64,000 bases of DNA, taken from an uncultured Pelagibacteraceae bacterium. GTDB lineage: Bacteria > Pseudomonadota > Alphaproteobacteria > Pelagibacterales > Pelagibacteraceae. A model generated the notes under the pieces. The model was not told the origin of the DNA. It did not search any database and was given only the letters and a program-made list of their open reading frames with translations. The stretch spans positions 242,975 through 306,974 of the forward strand of contig CACJHW010000001.1 of NCBI GenBank assembly GCA_902593285.1, given 5' to 3'. Positions 45,655 through 55,268 of this stretch are shown here, in pieces (positions within the stretch are counted from its first letter, which is position 1; every line of letters starts with the position of its first letter). Both the position numbers and the translations under genes were made by a program.

Positions 45655-46911
45655 ATGCAAAAATATTCTATATTTAACCTTGTTAAAAACGCTTTTTCAA
45701 ACCATGAGAATTGGGATTTAGCCTGGAAAGATCCAACACCTAAGGAAGAATACGATGTTGTAATTATTGGTGGTGGAGGCCATGGATTAGCTACAGCGTA
45801 TTATCTTGCTAAAGAACATAACATTACAAAAGTTGCAATTATTGAGAAAGGATGGATTGGTGGAGGAAATGTAGGACGGAACACTACAATTATTAGATCC
45901 AATTACATGCATGACGAAAATGGTTTGTTCAGTGAGTTTGGAATGGATTTATGGAGAAAGATGAGTCAGGATCTTAACTACAATGTAATGTTTTCTCCAA
46001 GAGGAATAATTAATCTTGCGCATTCTGATGCACAAATGAATGCATACGCGAGAAGAGGAAATTCTATGAGATTAAATGGAATAGATGCAGTTCTATTAAA
46101 CAGAGAGCAAGTTAAAGAAATTATTCCAATGGCTGATTTTTCTGAAAACGTAAGATTTCCAATTTTTGGTGGTTTGATGCAACCAAGTGCAGGTACAGCA
46201 AGACATGATGCTGTTGCATGGGGTTATGCACGTCAGGCAGACTCCATGGGGGTAGATATTATTCAGAATTGTGAAGTAATTGGATTTGATGTTTCAGCAG
46301 GAAAAATAAATGGCATTAGAACTTCAAGAGGAAATATTAAAGCAAAAAAAGTTGGTTTATGTGTTGCTGGTAGCACAAATATTTTAGCAGAAAAATTAAA
46401 TATGACATTACCAATTGAAACTCATTTACTTCAAGCATGTGTTTCTGAGCCAGTTAAACCAGTTTTAGATAATGTAGTTACGTTTGGTGCAGGACACTTT
46501 TATGTAAGTCAATCTGACAAAGGTGAGATGGTAATGGGCGGTGATCTTGATGGTTATAATAGTTATGCTCAAAGAGGAAACTTACCAACATTACAACACG
46601 TTTTAACTGAAGGAATAGCCATGATGCCATTTTTAAGTAAATTAAAAATGCTTAGAACTTGGGGTGGTATTATGGATATGTCAATGGACGGTTCACCAAT
46701 TATTGATAAAACTCATATTGAAGGTTTGTATTTAAATTGTGGATGGTGCTATGGAGGATTTAAAGCTACACCTGCATCGGGTTGGACATTTGCTCATACT
46801 ATTGCGCAAGATAGAGTTCATGAATTAAACGCTGGTTACAGTTTAAATAGATTTAGTACTGGCCACCTTATTGATGAAAAGGGACTTGGAACTAAAACTT
46901 GGATATCTTAA
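45655..46911 (+). CDS. soxB: Heterotetrameric sarcosine oxidase / N-methylglutamate dehydrogenase, beta-type FAD/FMN subunit
   Basis: A 418-residue DAO-fold subunit. FAD motif GGGGHG (39-44); GNVGRNTTIIRSNY; and a His (His184, in TARHDAVAW) where heterotetrameric sarcosine oxidase attaches FMN. NCGWCYGGFKATPASG is the C-terminal hallmark. The reaction is oxidation of an N-methyl group, sarcosine to glycine or N-methylglutamate to glutamate, with the C1 carried to THF by the alpha subunit. The four genes have the order B-D-A-G, the order also used for mgdABCD. The neighbours (mgs genes, GS-type ligases, fhs) favour N-methylglutamate, while sarcosine from glycine betaine is equally plausible in SAR11. 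Confidence 0.9.
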   Translation: MQKYSIFNLVKNAFSNHENWDLAWKDPTPKEEYDVVIIGGGGHGLATAYYLAKEHNITKVAIIEKGWIGGGNVGRNTTIIRSNYMHDENGLFSEFGMDLWRKMSQDLNYNVMFSPRGIINLAHSDAQMNAYARRGNSMRLNGIDAVLLNREQVKEIIPMADFSENVRFPIFGGLMQPSAGTARHDAVAWGYARQADSMGVDIIQNCEVIGFDVSAGKINGIRTSRGNIKAKKVGLCVAGSTNILAEKLNMTLPIETHLLQACVSEPVKPVLDNVVTFGAGHFYVSQSDKGEMVMGGDLDGYNSYAQRGNLPTLQHVLTEGIAMMPFLSKLKMLRTWGGIMDMSMDGSPIIDKTHIEGLYLNCGWCYGGFKATPASGWTFAHTIAQDRVHELNAGYSLNRFSTGHLIDEKGLGTKTWIS

Positions 46912-47181
46912 ATGCTCTATATAAATTGCCCACACTGTGGAATGAGATCTCAGAATGAATTTTCATACGGTGGTGATGCAAGCGTTAAAAGACCAGAACT
47001 TAATAAAGAAGTTTCTGATCAAGAATGGGATAATTTTGTTTACAATAGAAAAAGTTTAAGAGGAAAGCATTTAGAGCTATGGCAACATATTTCTGGATGT
47101 AGACAATGGATAAAGGTTGAGAGAGATACTGCAACCCATGAAATTTTTAGAACTTTTAAAGCTGATGAGGAAGTTGCTTAA
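46912..47181 (+). CDS. soxD: Sarcosine oxidase / N-methylglutamate dehydrogenase, delta-type zinc subunit
   Basis: An 89-residue subunit. Zinc ligands are Cys6, Cys9 (NCPHCG), a His near 59 and Cys63 in HISGCRQW. The signature RGKHLELWQHISGCRQWIKVERDTATHE is diagnostic of SoxD (MgdB). It binds Zn at the subunit interface. It begins directly after soxB without a gap and shares its last base with the next gene. Confidence 0.95.
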   Translation: MLYINCPHCGMRSQNEFSYGGDASVKRPELNKEVSDQEWDNFVYNRKSLRGKHLELWQHISGCRQWIKVERDTATHEIFRTFKADEEVA

Positions 47182-50177
47182 TGACCCAAGCTTTTAGAAT
47201 TGAAAATGGGGGATTAATAAATAAAGATAAAAAATTATCTTTTAAATTTAATGGTAAAACTTACTTAGGTTATGAGGGTGACACATTAGCCTCAGCTTTA
47301 TTGGCAAATGGAGTTCATTTAGTAGGAAGAAGTTTTAAATATCACAGACCTAGAGGTTTCTTTGGAGCAGGTGTAGATGAACCTTATGCAGTTGTTCAAC
47401 TTTTTAGAAATGGCGAAACAGAGCCTAATATTAAAGCAACAGAGCAGGAATTATTTGAAGGTTTAGAGGCAAAAAGTGTTAATTGTTGGCCAAGTGTCAA
47501 TTTCGACATAGGTGCAATCAATAATTTTTTGAAAATTTTTTTACCAGCAGGTTTTTATTACAAAACTTTTATGTGGCCAAAAAGTTTTTGGTATCGAATT
47601 TATGAGCCTTTCATAAGAAAAGCAGCTGGTTTAGGTGTAGCTTCAACTAAACATGATAAAGAAAGGTATGAACATAAGTACGAATATTGTGATTTGTTAA
47701 TTGCAGGCTCAGGACCTTCGGGATTAGCTGGCGCATATGCAGCAGCAAAAAATGGAGCTAAAGTAATTTTAGCTGAAGACAAACCAAGATTTGGTGGATC
47801 TTTATTAACTAGTGATGTCAATATTGGCAATCAATCAGGAAAAGATTGGGCTGATGGTATAGTTGCTGAGTTAAAAAAAATGCCAAATGTTGTTGTAAAA
47901 AATAGATCTCAAATTTTTGGATACTATGATCACAACATGCTTGTGATGTCAGAAAAAGTTAGTGATCATTTACCATCAACTAAAAAATATCACCCTAACA
48001 AAAGGTTATGGTACATTCGAGCAAAAGAAGTTTTAATTTCTTCAGGATCAATTGAAAGACCAATAGTTTTTGGAAATAATGATACACCAGGGGTAATGCT
48101 TTCTTCAGCTGCTAAAGAATATTTAAAAGTATATGGTGTTTTAGTTGGAAGAAAACCATTGGTATTTACAAATAATGACAGTGGATACGAAACAGCAATT
48201 GAATTTAAAAAACATGGAGTAGATCCAATTGTTTTAGACTCAAGAAAAAATCCTGAGTCAGAAATAATTGATGAGGCAAAAAATTTAGGAATTAACATTA
48301 AAAATTCATATGTTGTTGTTGCAGCACAAGGATACAAAAAAGTAAAATCGGCAGATATTGCAAGTATTTCTGAAGACAAAAAACAACTTGGTAAAATAGA
48401 AAATATACAATGCGATTGTATTTGTGTTTCAGGTTTTTGGACACCAACTGTTCATTTAGCCTCACAATCAGGAAATAAAACAAAGTTTAAAGAAGAAATT
48501 GATGCATTTGTTCCAGGACAATCAAAACAAAATGAAATTACTTTAGGTGCAGCTAATGGAGTATTTTCACTAGAGGAAACTTTAAAAACGTCATTTACAG
48601 CAGGAAGTGAATTATCAAAAAAAATTACTGAAAATGATAACAAGATAGCTATTCCAAATGTTGTTGAAAAAAAATCTTCTCAACATGATAGGTTTTGGTG
48701 TGTTCCACTGCCAAAAGGTAAAAATTATAAAAGATTTTTAGATTTTCAAAACGATGTAGCTGTATCTGATGTAGAAATAGCTTTAAGAGAAGGTTATCGA
48801 TCAATTGAACACGTTAAAAGATATACCACTCTAGGAATGGCAACAGACCAAGGAAAAACGAGTAATTTAAATGGATTACAATTAGTATCCGAAATTGAAA
48901 ACAAAGTTGTTCCTGCAGTAGGTCATACGACTTTTAGACCTCCATATACTCCTGTTTCTATTGGAGCAATAGTAGGAAGAGAGGTTGGAAAACATTCAAA
49001 ACCAACAAGAAAATCTCCAATGCATTCATGGCATGAAAAAAATGATGCAGTCTTTGTTGATGCAGGTGTTTGGTTAAGACCTAGGTATTATAAAAGAGGA
49101 AATGAAAATTTATTCGAGGCCTCTAAAAGAGAGGCTAAAAATGTAAGAACAAATGTAGGTGTTTGTGATGTAACTACATTAGGTAAAATAGATATTAAAG
49201 GACCAGATGCAGCGGAGTTGTTAAATAGAGTCTATACAAATGCATGGTTGAAGCTACCAGTTGGTAAAGCTAGATATGGAGTAATGTTAAGAGAAGATGG
49301 AATTGTAATGGATGATGGAACAACTACAAGAATTTCTGAAAATCATTATCATATGACGACGACAACAGCTCAAGCAGCAAACGTTCTTTCCCATTTAGAA
49401 TATTATTTGCAACTCGTTTGGCCTGAATTAAATGTGAATGTAGTTTCAACTACAGAACAGTGGGCTGGAGCAGCTATAGCTGGACCTAAATCTCGAGATT
49501 TATTACAAAAATTGTTTCCAAACTCTGATGTATCAAATGAAGGCTTACCTTTTATGGGTTATATGGAGGGAGATTTATTTGGTGTTAAAGCAAGAATATA
49601 TAGAATTTCATTTTCAGGCGAGCTTGCTTATGAAGTAAATGTTGAGTCTGATTATGGAAATTTTATGTGGGAAAAAATAATTGAAGTTGGTGAAGAATTC
49701 AATATTCAACCATATGGAACTGAAGCATTATCAACTCTTAGAATTGAAATGGGACATGTTGCTGGATCAGAACTTGATGGTAGAACAATTCCATTTGACA
49801 ATGCATTAGAAGGTCTTGTTAGTAAGAAGAAAGATTTTATTGGAAAAAGATCATTACAAAGATCTGCATTTATAGCTGAAGATAGACAAAGAATAGTGGG
49901 CGTAGTTCCATTAGATAAACAAACAAGTATACCTGAAGGCTCTCACCTAGTTAAAGATGATAAAGCACCGTTACCAAATCCAAAATTAGGTCATATTTCT
50001 GCATCTTGTTGGAGTGTTGAATATGATAATCCTTTTTCATTGGCAATTTTGAAAGATGGAAAAAATATGATTGGTCAAAAGCTTTTTGCAATGTCGCCAC
50101 TTAAAAACAAAGTAATACCAGTTGAGATAGTTTCATCACATTATGTAGACCCGAAAGGTGAAAGAGTTAGATCATGA
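47181..50177 (+). CDS. soxA: Sarcosine oxidase / N-methylglutamate dehydrogenase, alpha-type subunit
   Basis: A 998-residue subunit. The N-terminal ferredoxin-like domain (about 15-75, [16 protein letters not shown]) is followed by a dinucleotide-binding domain with GSGPSG (176-181). The C-terminal half (about 620-998) is a GcvT-type THF domain, with [21 protein letters not shown] and [15 protein letters not shown]. It transfers the methylene group to THF and binds NAD. Slightly longer than typical SoxA (about 965). The stop overlaps soxG by 4 bases. Confidence 0.95.
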   Translation: MTQAFRIENGGLINKDKKLSFKFNGKTYLGYEGDTLASALLANGVHLVGRSFKYHRPRGFFGAGVDEPYAVVQLFRNGETEPNIKATEQELFEGLEAKSVNCWPSVNFDIGAINNFLKIFLPAGFYYKTFMWPKSFWYRIYEPFIRKAAGLGVASTKHDKERYEHKYEYCDLLIAGSGPSGLAGAYAAAKNGAKVILAEDKPRFGGSLLTSDVNIGNQSGKDWADGIVAELKKMPNVVVKNRSQIFGYYDHNMLVMSEKVSDHLPSTKKYHPNKRLWYIRAKEVLISSGSIERPIVFGNNDTPGVMLSSAAKEYLKVYGVLVGRKPLVFTNNDSGYETAIEFKKHGVDPIVLDSRKNPESEIIDEAKNLGINIKNSYVVVAAQGYKKVKSADIASISEDKKQLGKIENIQCDCICVSGFWTPTVHLASQSGNKTKFKEEIDAFVPGQSKQNEITLGAANGVFSLEETLKTSFTAGSELSKKITENDNKIAIPNVVEKKSSQHDRFWCVPLPKGKNYKRFLDFQNDVAVSDVEIALREGYRSIEHVKRYTTLGMATDQGKTSNLNGLQLVSEIENKVVPAVGHTTFRPPYTPVSIGAIVGREVGKHSKPTRKSPMHSWHEKNDAVFVDAGVWLRPRYYKRGNENLFEASKREAKNVRTNVGVCDVTTLGKIDIKGPDAAELLNRVYTNAWLKLPVGKARYGVMLREDGIVMDDGTTTRISENHYHMTTTTAQAANVLSHLEYYLQLVWPELNVNVVSTTEQWAGAAIAGPKSRDLLQKLFPNSDVSNEGLPFMGYMEGDLFGVKARIYRISFSGELAYEVNVESDYGNFMWEKIIEVGEEFNIQPYGTEALSTLRIEMGHVAGSELDGRTIPFDNALEGLVSKKKDFIGKRSLQRSAFIAEDRQRIVGVVPLDKQTSIPEGSHLVKDDKAPLPNPKLGHISASCWSVEYDNPFSLAILKDGKNMIGQKLFAMSPLKNKVIPVEIVSSHYVDPKGERVRS

Positions 50178-50761
50178 CATTAATTTCAGCTTTATCAAAT
50201 GTTCATACAAAAGGTCAATTTGGAGATTATGAGGGTAAAAATGAAAATGATATACTTAAAATATCTGAAATCAAAAATTTATTAATTGTTCAAATAGTTC
50301 AGTATAAAAATTCTTCAGTTTCATTTGAAAGTATTGATATTGATGGTTTGAAATTAAAAAATGAACCTTTGGCTGTAGTATTTAATGAAAATACAAGGAT
50401 TTTGTGGAATGGACCAAAAAACTGGCTTTTAGTTTCAACAAAAAAAGATTTAATTAAAAATGTATTAGATGAATTTAAAGATACAGATTTTGCTGTAACA
50501 GATTTATCTCATTCAAGAGCTATTATAGAAATCGAAGGTAATGATACGATGGAAGTTTTGAAAAAAGGATGCCCTTTTAATTTTAATAAATTAGATAAAA
50601 ACAATTCAATTAATTCAACTTATAATGGAATAGCTTTTACTATAGATAGGTTTAGTGACAATCCAAATAAAGTAAGGATATTTACACTAAGAAGCTTTGG
50701 AGAGTCTTTATATCACTCTATAACAGATGCATCTCTAGAGTTTGGTTTTGAAACTATATAA
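50174..50761 (+). CDS. soxG: Sarcosine oxidase / N-methylglutamate dehydrogenase, gamma-type subunit
   Basis: A 195-residue SoxG-like subunit of the tetramer. Weakly conserved as usual for gamma subunits; the [11 protein letters not shown] end and [27 protein letters not shown] section match SoxG. It completes the operon soxBDAG. It ends 10 bases before the convergent DMT transporter gene, with no terminator visible. Confidence 0.88.
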   Translation: MTLISALSNVHTKGQFGDYEGKNENDILKISEIKNLLIVQIVQYKNSSVSFESIDIDGLKLKNEPLAVVFNENTRILWNGPKNWLLVSTKKDLIKNVLDEFKDTDFAVTDLSHSRAIIEIEGNDTMEVLKKGCPFNFNKLDKNNSINSTYNGIAFTIDRFSDNPNKVRIFTLRSFGESLYHSITDASLEFGFETI

Positions 50762-50771
50762 ACTTAAGGTT

Positions 50772-51620
50772 TCAATCTCTTGTTGCAATATAAACACCTA
50801 TAGAAGTAATTAGAAATCCAATTAAATCTAAGCTAGTTAAACTTTCATTTAAGAAAAGCCATGCCATAAAAGCAGACGTTGCTGGAATTAAAAAAAATAT
50901 AGAAACAGTTTTGCTTGCTGAGTTATTTTTAATTAAAAACATTAATATTGTAAATGCACCAAATGAAACCAAAAATATTTGATGGCTCATTGCAATAATA
51001 AATGTTTGTGAGAAATCAATATATGGATCAACAAACAAAATAATTATTGATAAATGAAATATACATCCACCAATAGCTTGATTCATATTACTTACAGACA
51101 ATGGCAAGTTGTTACTTAATTTTTTTTGCCATAAAGTTGAAAATGTAATTGCTAATAAGGCTATTATTGTTGCGATCAATCCTGTTGCTGGTATTTTAGA
51201 ACCAATATCAAAACCTAATACAAGTCCTGCACCAGCAAATCCTAACAAAACACCTATCCATTGTTTTATAGATACTTTTTCATTTAAAATTGGACCACTT
51301 AATGCATTTGTCAGAACTGGTTGAAGGGTTACAATTAACGCTGCTATTGCTGTAGGCATGCCTATTGAAATTGAGTAAAAGACACCACCAAGATAAAAAC
51401 CATGAAACAAGACACCGCTAAAAAAAGATTCAAAAAAATTTCTTTTGCTTACTAGAATTTTTTGTTTTGAATAAATTGAAAATAAAAAAAAACCGAAAGC
51501 AACTAATGCAAATCTAAAGGCTAGAGCGGCAAATGGATCACTATTGTCTATGATAGGTTTGGTTGTTATGAAAGCGGAAGACCATAGAAATATAAATACG
51601 AAAGGAAATATTTTAATCAT
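50772..51620 (-). CDS. EamA/DMT-family transporter
   Basis: A 282-residue, ten-TM drug/metabolite transporter with two EamA repeats (FIFLWSSAFITTKPIID at the N-terminus; the second repeat carries FLFLNESLTSLDLIG). It probably exports a small metabolite or amino acid; the substrate is unknown. It is divergent from a small secreted protein gene across a 103-base gap that holds only AT-rich sequence. Confidence 0.88.
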   Translation of the reverse strand: MIKIFPFVFIFLWSSAFITTKPIIDNSDPFAALAFRFALVAFGFFLFSIYSKQKILVSKRNFFESFFSGVLFHGFYLGGVFYSISIGMPTAIAALIVTLQPVLTNALSGPILNEKVSIKQWIGVLLGFAGAGLVLGFDIGSKIPATGLIATIIALLAITFSTLWQKKLSNNLPLSVSNMNQAIGGCIFHLSIIILFVDPYIDFSQTFIIAMSHQIFLVSFGAFTILMFLIKNNSASKTVSIFFLIPATSAFMAWLFLNESLTSLDLIGFLITSIGVYIATRD

Positions 51621-51723
51621 CTTGTTTAATAAACAAATAAATCAAATAAAATCAAACAAATCGGTACCTATTATGAACAAATTAGAAGTAGAAATGAAAT
51701 ACCAAATCACCTAAAGTTCAGCC

Positions 51724-52110
51724 ATGAAGTTTAAATTGTTTCGAATTTTAACTGTTATACTGTCTTTCTTCTTATTGACAGGCTTTGTGCCCATTCTTTC
51801 ATTTGTTGGTCCAGGTGTAACTGCTATTACTTCAGGTAATATCTATAAAGCTAGTGCACAATTTATAGTTAATCAACGTATAGAAAAAGAAACTGGAAAG
51901 AATTCTTTAGCTTTAATTAAAGAAACGTTGATCGAAGAAACAGATATAAAAATAAAAAAAAATTCATTTGATGAAGATTTAAGACAATTAGTCGAAACAA
52001 GAATTAAAATGACTAGACAAAAACTAGATAATCAAAATTTACAAAAATTGCTTAAAAAGCGAATAGAGTTTACTAGATCAATACTTAATATAAATAATAT
52101 TACTCAATAA
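51724..52110 (+). CDS. Small secreted or anchored helical protein, unknown
   Basis: A 128-residue protein. The N-terminus (about 1-36, RILTVILSFFLLTGFVPILSFVGPGV) is a signal peptide or membrane anchor. The rest is charged and helical with R/K-rich repeats (VETRIKMTRQKLD, LKKRIEFTRSIL). No family recognised. It overlaps the convergent 146-residue gene by 11 bases. Single-copy, own promoter likely. Confidence 0.6.
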   Translation: MKFKLFRILTVILSFFLLTGFVPILSFVGPGVTAITSGNIYKASAQFIVNQRIEKETGKNSLALIKETLIEETDIKIKKNSFDEDLRQLVETRIKMTRQKLDNQNLQKLLKKRIEFTRSILNINNITQ

Positions 52111-52540
52111 TATTAAGATATATTAAATTTTCTTGTTTAGTTTCTTTGCACCACATTTCATAGCTTTCACAAACCCTCCACAAGTGATCAAAAGCTCTTT
52201 GTGAAATTTCTAGTGGAAAATGACTCTTAGTATAATAAAGCTTTGGTATCTTCATTAAAAATTTTACCATAGAATCTTTTTGTAGTTCTAAAAGTCTTAA
52301 AGTTTCTTGATTTATTTCTTTTTTAGTTATTTGGTCAATAAATTTATTATTCTTAAGTTCTAAAAACCATTTATCATGAAATTCTCCAGAACTTAAAATG
52401 TCATATTCCTTAGAAGTCATAAAAATTTCAAAAGCTTGTATATTATTGATTTCAGGATTTTGTTTTTTAATTTCTATTATATTTGAATAAACAAATTCAG
52501 CAGCTCTCAACACATATGGCTTTTCAGTCTTGTTAGACAT
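52100..52540 (-). CDS. Hypothetical soluble protein (146 aa)
   Basis: A 146-residue charged protein without a signal peptide or membrane segment. Aromatic-rich central and C-terminal parts (KIPKLYYTKSHFPLEISQRAFDHLWRVCESYEMWC) look folded and mostly helical. I do not recognise the family. It lies 3 bases after the racemase gene and may be co-transcribed with it. Its 3' end overlaps the convergent small secreted-protein gene. Confidence 0.6.
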   Translation of the reverse strand: MSNKTEKPYVLRAAEFVYSNIIEIKKQNPEINNIQAFEIFMTSKEYDILSSGEFHDKWFLELKNNKFIDQITKKEINQETLRLLELQKDSMVKFLMKIPKLYYTKSHFPLEISQRAFDHLWRVCESYEMWCKETKQENLIYLNIIE

Positions 52541-52543
52541 AAA

Positions 52544-53290
52544 CTAGTTTTTATGTTTAACCATAGCTGAATGAGCCAAAATTAAGTTAGGATCTAAGAA
52601 AACTTTTGAGGATTTAACATTTTTAAATGATTTAAATGCAAAAATTGCAATGGGGAGCTCTGTACAACCTAAAATGATTTTTTTACAATTCATTTTAATT
52701 AAGGAATCAATTGCAGGTTTAATTGCTTTTGCTGCAGCCTTTACATTACCCATTTTAACTAATTTAATTGATTTATTGACTGACATTTTTTGTATTTTTT
52801 GTGATGGCGCAATTAATTGATAATCTTTTTCAAAAAATTTTTTATAAACTCCAGTTTTAAGAGTGCCCTCAGTTGCTAAGAGACCAACTTTGGAGTTTTT
52901 TTTACATTTTTTTTTTGTAAATTTGAAAACTTCTTTTGGCATATTGATTATTGGAATATTAATTTTATCCTGCAAATCATCGAACCAATAATGAGCTGTA
53001 TTACAAGGTATAACTATAAATTTACATTTATTCTTTTCCAGAAGCTTACAACCTTTGAGCAAACTCTTTAAAACTTTATTATATTTTACTTTACTTTTTT
53101 TATTTGTAGATTTGTTGGAAAGATTTTTAGTTTGAGAGCCAATAGATTCAGGTCTACCAGGAATATTTGATTTATTATAAAGTATAAATAATGGATACTC
53201 TTGATCTATTTTTCCTCTATTTAAAACTGCAAGCTTGTTGCAAAAATCAAGACCAGCTTGAGTTCCCATTCCACCTAAAATTCCAATCAT
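52544..53290 (-). CDS. Aspartate/glutamate racemase family protein
   Basis: A 248-residue Asp/Glu-racemase-superfamily enzyme. GGMGTQAGLDF at the start, the first catalytic Cys in IPCNTAHYW (Cys96), and the second in ILGCTELPI (Cys209), with the expected pseudo-symmetric arrangement. It would make D-aspartate or a related D-amino acid, or act on another alpha-amino acid. The 146-residue unknown follows after 3 bases. Confidence 0.88.
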   Translation of the reverse strand: MIGILGGMGTQAGLDFCNKLAVLNRGKIDQEYPLFILYNKSNIPGRPESIGSQTKNLSNKSTNKKSKVKYNKVLKSLLKGCKLLEKNKCKFIVIPCNTAHYWFDDLQDKINIPIINMPKEVFKFTKKKCKKNSKVGLLATEGTLKTGVYKKFFEKDYQLIAPSQKIQKMSVNKSIKLVKMGNVKAAAKAIKPAIDSLIKMNCKKIILGCTELPIAIFAFKSFKNVKSSKVFLDPNLILAHSAMVKHKN

Positions 53291-53367
53291 ATTTTTGATT
53301 AATTTATTAATTTTATTATTTAATTCTATAATTAATAATTGTGTTTAAAGATTGTTATTAATTAAGG

Positions 53368-53417
53368 TATTGGCTGAATATTGAGTTTGTTATTACAAAT
53401 AAAATTTTCAGCCAATA
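53368..53417 (-). other. Large inverted repeat downstream of cspA
   Basis: An 11-bp perfect inverted repeat (TATTGGCTGAA at 53368-53378 with TTCAGCCAATA at 53407-53417) encloses a 28-base AT-rich loop. The loop contains a smaller hairpin (TTTGT/ACAAA). It lies 12 bases past the cspA stop on the minus strand. There is no good U-run after it, so it may stabilise the mRNA or be a structured 3' UTR rather than a terminator. Confidence 0.6.
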
Positions 53418-53429
53418 GGAAGTGTGAAA

Positions 53430-53636
53430 TTATGCAGTTTTTAAGTTAACTGCTGAAGGACCTTTTGGACCATCTTCAACATCGAAAGTCAAAGCTTGAC
53501 CCTCATCTAAACCATTCATACCAGCATCTCTTACTGCTGAAACATGTACAAACACATCTTTTTCTTTATCTTCTCTTTCAATAAAACCAAAACCTTTGGT
53601 TGGATTGAACCACTTTACTTTACCTTGTAGACTCAT
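53430..53636 (-). CDS. cspA: Cold-shock domain protein
   Basis: A 68-residue cold-shock domain. RNP1 is KGFGFIE (residues 14-20), RNP2 is VFVHVSAV (28-35), with the usual [20 protein letters not shown] end. It binds single-stranded RNA/DNA and may act as an RNA chaperone. It is a stand-alone gene with unusually long flanks for this genome: a hairpin in the 5' region and a large inverted repeat after the stop. Post-transcriptional control is likely. Confidence 0.97.
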   Translation of the reverse strand: MSLQGKVKWFNPTKGFGFIEREDKEKDVFVHVSAVRDAGMNGLDEGQALTFDVEDGPKGPSAVNLKTA

Positions 53637-53668
53637 ATTTATCTTCTTACTTTTTGTTATGTTTAATT

Positions 53669-53688
53669 ATTACTTATAATTAAGTAAT
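53669..53688 (-). promoter_or_regulatory. Hairpin in the 5' region of cspA
   Basis: An 8-bp perfect stem (ATTACTTA/TAAGTAAT) with TAAT loop, 33-52 bases upstream of the cspA ATG. If transcribed it would be a small AT-rich hairpin in the leader. CspA genes often have regulatory leaders. As DNA it could equally be an operator palindrome. Moderate-low confidence. Confidence 0.4.
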
Positions 53689-53752
53689 ATTGGCTTTCTT
53701 TAGATTTTATTAGGTTTTGTCAACAAAATAGATCAACTATTAAAATAATATT

Positions 53753-54220
53753 TTAAATATCATCAATAAGCATAGTTAAATAAACAGAATTAATGTCTTT
53801 TTTATAGTGTGCAAAAGGTTCGCACACAGTGAAACCAGTTTTTTTGAATAGTTTTCTTGCTGGTATAAAAAAATCACCTGCTCCTGTTTCAATACTTAAT
53901 CTTTTTATTTTAAGCTTTCTAGCTTCATTAATTAAATGATTAATTACATTAATCCCTTGGCCTTGCATCCTAAAATTATCGTGAATTCTTATCGATTTAA
54001 ATTCTCCATGTTCTTTATCCAAAAATTTTAAAGCACCACAACCAATCAGTTTTTCATCATCCCACAAGCTCCAAAATTTAATTGATGGCACTTTTAAACC
54101 AGGAATATCTAGAACGTGAGCGCTTCCCTCTGGAGAGGCAGCTCTAAGCTCAACAAAATGTTTGGTTAGAAGCTCATTAACTTCTGGATTATCAAAATTG
54201 CCTTCTATTGATTTTAACAT
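53753..54220 (-). CDS. GNAT-family N-acetyltransferase
   Basis: A 155-residue GNAT fold. Central strand and acetyl-CoA loop are visible (LIGCGALKFLD, IRIHDNFRMQGQGINVINHLINEA; the RxxGxG-type pyrophosphate loop is RMQGQG), followed by LSIETGAGDFFIPARKLFKKTGF. Substrate unknown. It starts directly after purK without a gap, so it is likely co-transcribed with purEK. Confidence 0.88.
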   Translation of the reverse strand: MLKSIEGNFDNPEVNELLTKHFVELRAASPEGSAHVLDIPGLKVPSIKFWSLWDDEKLIGCGALKFLDKEHGEFKSIRIHDNFRMQGQGINVINHLINEARKLKIKRLSIETGAGDFFIPARKLFKKTGFTVCEPFAHYKKDINSVYLTMLIDDI

Positions 54221-55267
54221 TTATACTAAAGTTGTGATATGACCCATTTTTCTTTTTTCTTTTATATCTTTTTTTAAATAATCAAAGAAAAATTCATTTT
54301 CATTAAACTTTTGAATATTTCTATAATGAGTAATTTGATCGCCAAGCAAATTCATCATTATTGCATTAGATATTTTTTTTAAAGGAATTTGTTCTAAACC
54401 ACATACAGCTCTTACATGGTTTTCAAATTGACTTACATTAAAAGCATTTATTGTTAAATGTCCTGAGTTATGTACCCTCGGTGCAATTTCATTAACATAA
54501 AGATTATCATTTCTATCAATAAAAAATTCTACACATAAAGTTCCAACATATTTAAGCTCTTCAGCAATTAGCATTGCCCAATCTTTAGATTGATTAAAAA
54601 TCTTTTCATTAATTTCGGCAGGTATTTTTGAATATTTTAAAATTTGATCTTCGTGAGAGTTTTCTATTGGTTCATAAATTTCATATTTATTGTTACTAAA
54701 TCTTGTAATTATAATTGAAATCTCTTTTTTTAATTTTACGAGTTTTTCTAGAATATATCCTTTTGAAAAATCAATATTCAATGAATCAAGTTCATTTCCT
54801 GATTTTATTGGATATTGACCTTTGCCATCGTATCCTAGCGTTGTTGTTTTGAGAATACCTGGCAAAAAATCCTCTAAAGCATCAATATCAGATTTTTTTT
54901 CAATTGAAACATATCTTGTTGTTCTAATATTTAATTTATTAACAAAATCTTTTTCAGCCAATCGATGTTGAATTAATCTGTTAACTGATGGCTTAGGCAA
55001 AACAGGTTTAAATTTGTTTATTTCATTTAATGTTTCAAATGGAATATTTTCAAATTCATAAGTAACTAAATCAACCTGATTCATAAATTCTGATATTTTT
55101 TCTTTATTATCATAACTTCCTGCAACAAATTGATTGCAAAAATTTTGTGCTGGCGCATCTATGTCATCGCAAAAAACAACAGTTTTAACATTTAATTTTT
55201 TAGCTGCTATTGCAAGCATACTTCCAAGTTGACCACCCCCAATGATACCAAGAGTAATTTCTGACAT
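54221..55267 (-). CDS. purK: N5-carboxyaminoimidazole ribonucleotide synthase
   Basis: ATP-grasp enzyme of 348 residues in de novo purine synthesis. LGIIGGGQLGSMLAIAAKKL at the N-terminus, TTTLGYDGKGQYPI (nucleotide loop), CVEFFIDRNDNLYVNEIAPRVHNSGHLTINA with the metal-binding residues. It acts with PurE, whose gene ends 1 base before. Both together convert AIR to CAIR. Confidence 0.96.
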   Translation of the reverse strand: MSEITLGIIGGGQLGSMLAIAAKKLNVKTVVFCDDIDAPAQNFCNQFVAGSYDNKEKISEFMNQVDLVTYEFENIPFETLNEINKFKPVLPKPSVNRLIQHRLAEKDFVNKLNIRTTRYVSIEKKSDIDALEDFLPGILKTTTLGYDGKGQYPIKSGNELDSLNIDFSKGYILEKLVKLKKEISIIITRFSNNKYEIYEPIENSHEDQILKYSKIPAEINEKIFNQSKDWAMLIAEELKYVGTLCVEFFIDRNDNLYVNEIAPRVHNSGHLTINAFNVSQFENHVRAVCGLEQIPLKKISNAIMMNLLGDQITHYRNIQKFNENEFFFDYLKKDIKEKRKMGHITTLV

Positions 55268-55268
55268 T

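Noticed and set aside
47990..48643. Three overlapping minus-strand frames of 61-129 codons inside soxA
   Set aside because: All are antisense to a strongly conserved coding region and do not resemble proteins of this genome (no recognisable domains).
51674..51715. 13-codon frame (MNKLEVEMKYQIT) just before the 128-aa secreted-protein gene
   Set aside because: Could be a leader peptide, but AT-rich gaps produce such short frames by chance and there is no hairpin or other attenuation structure after it.
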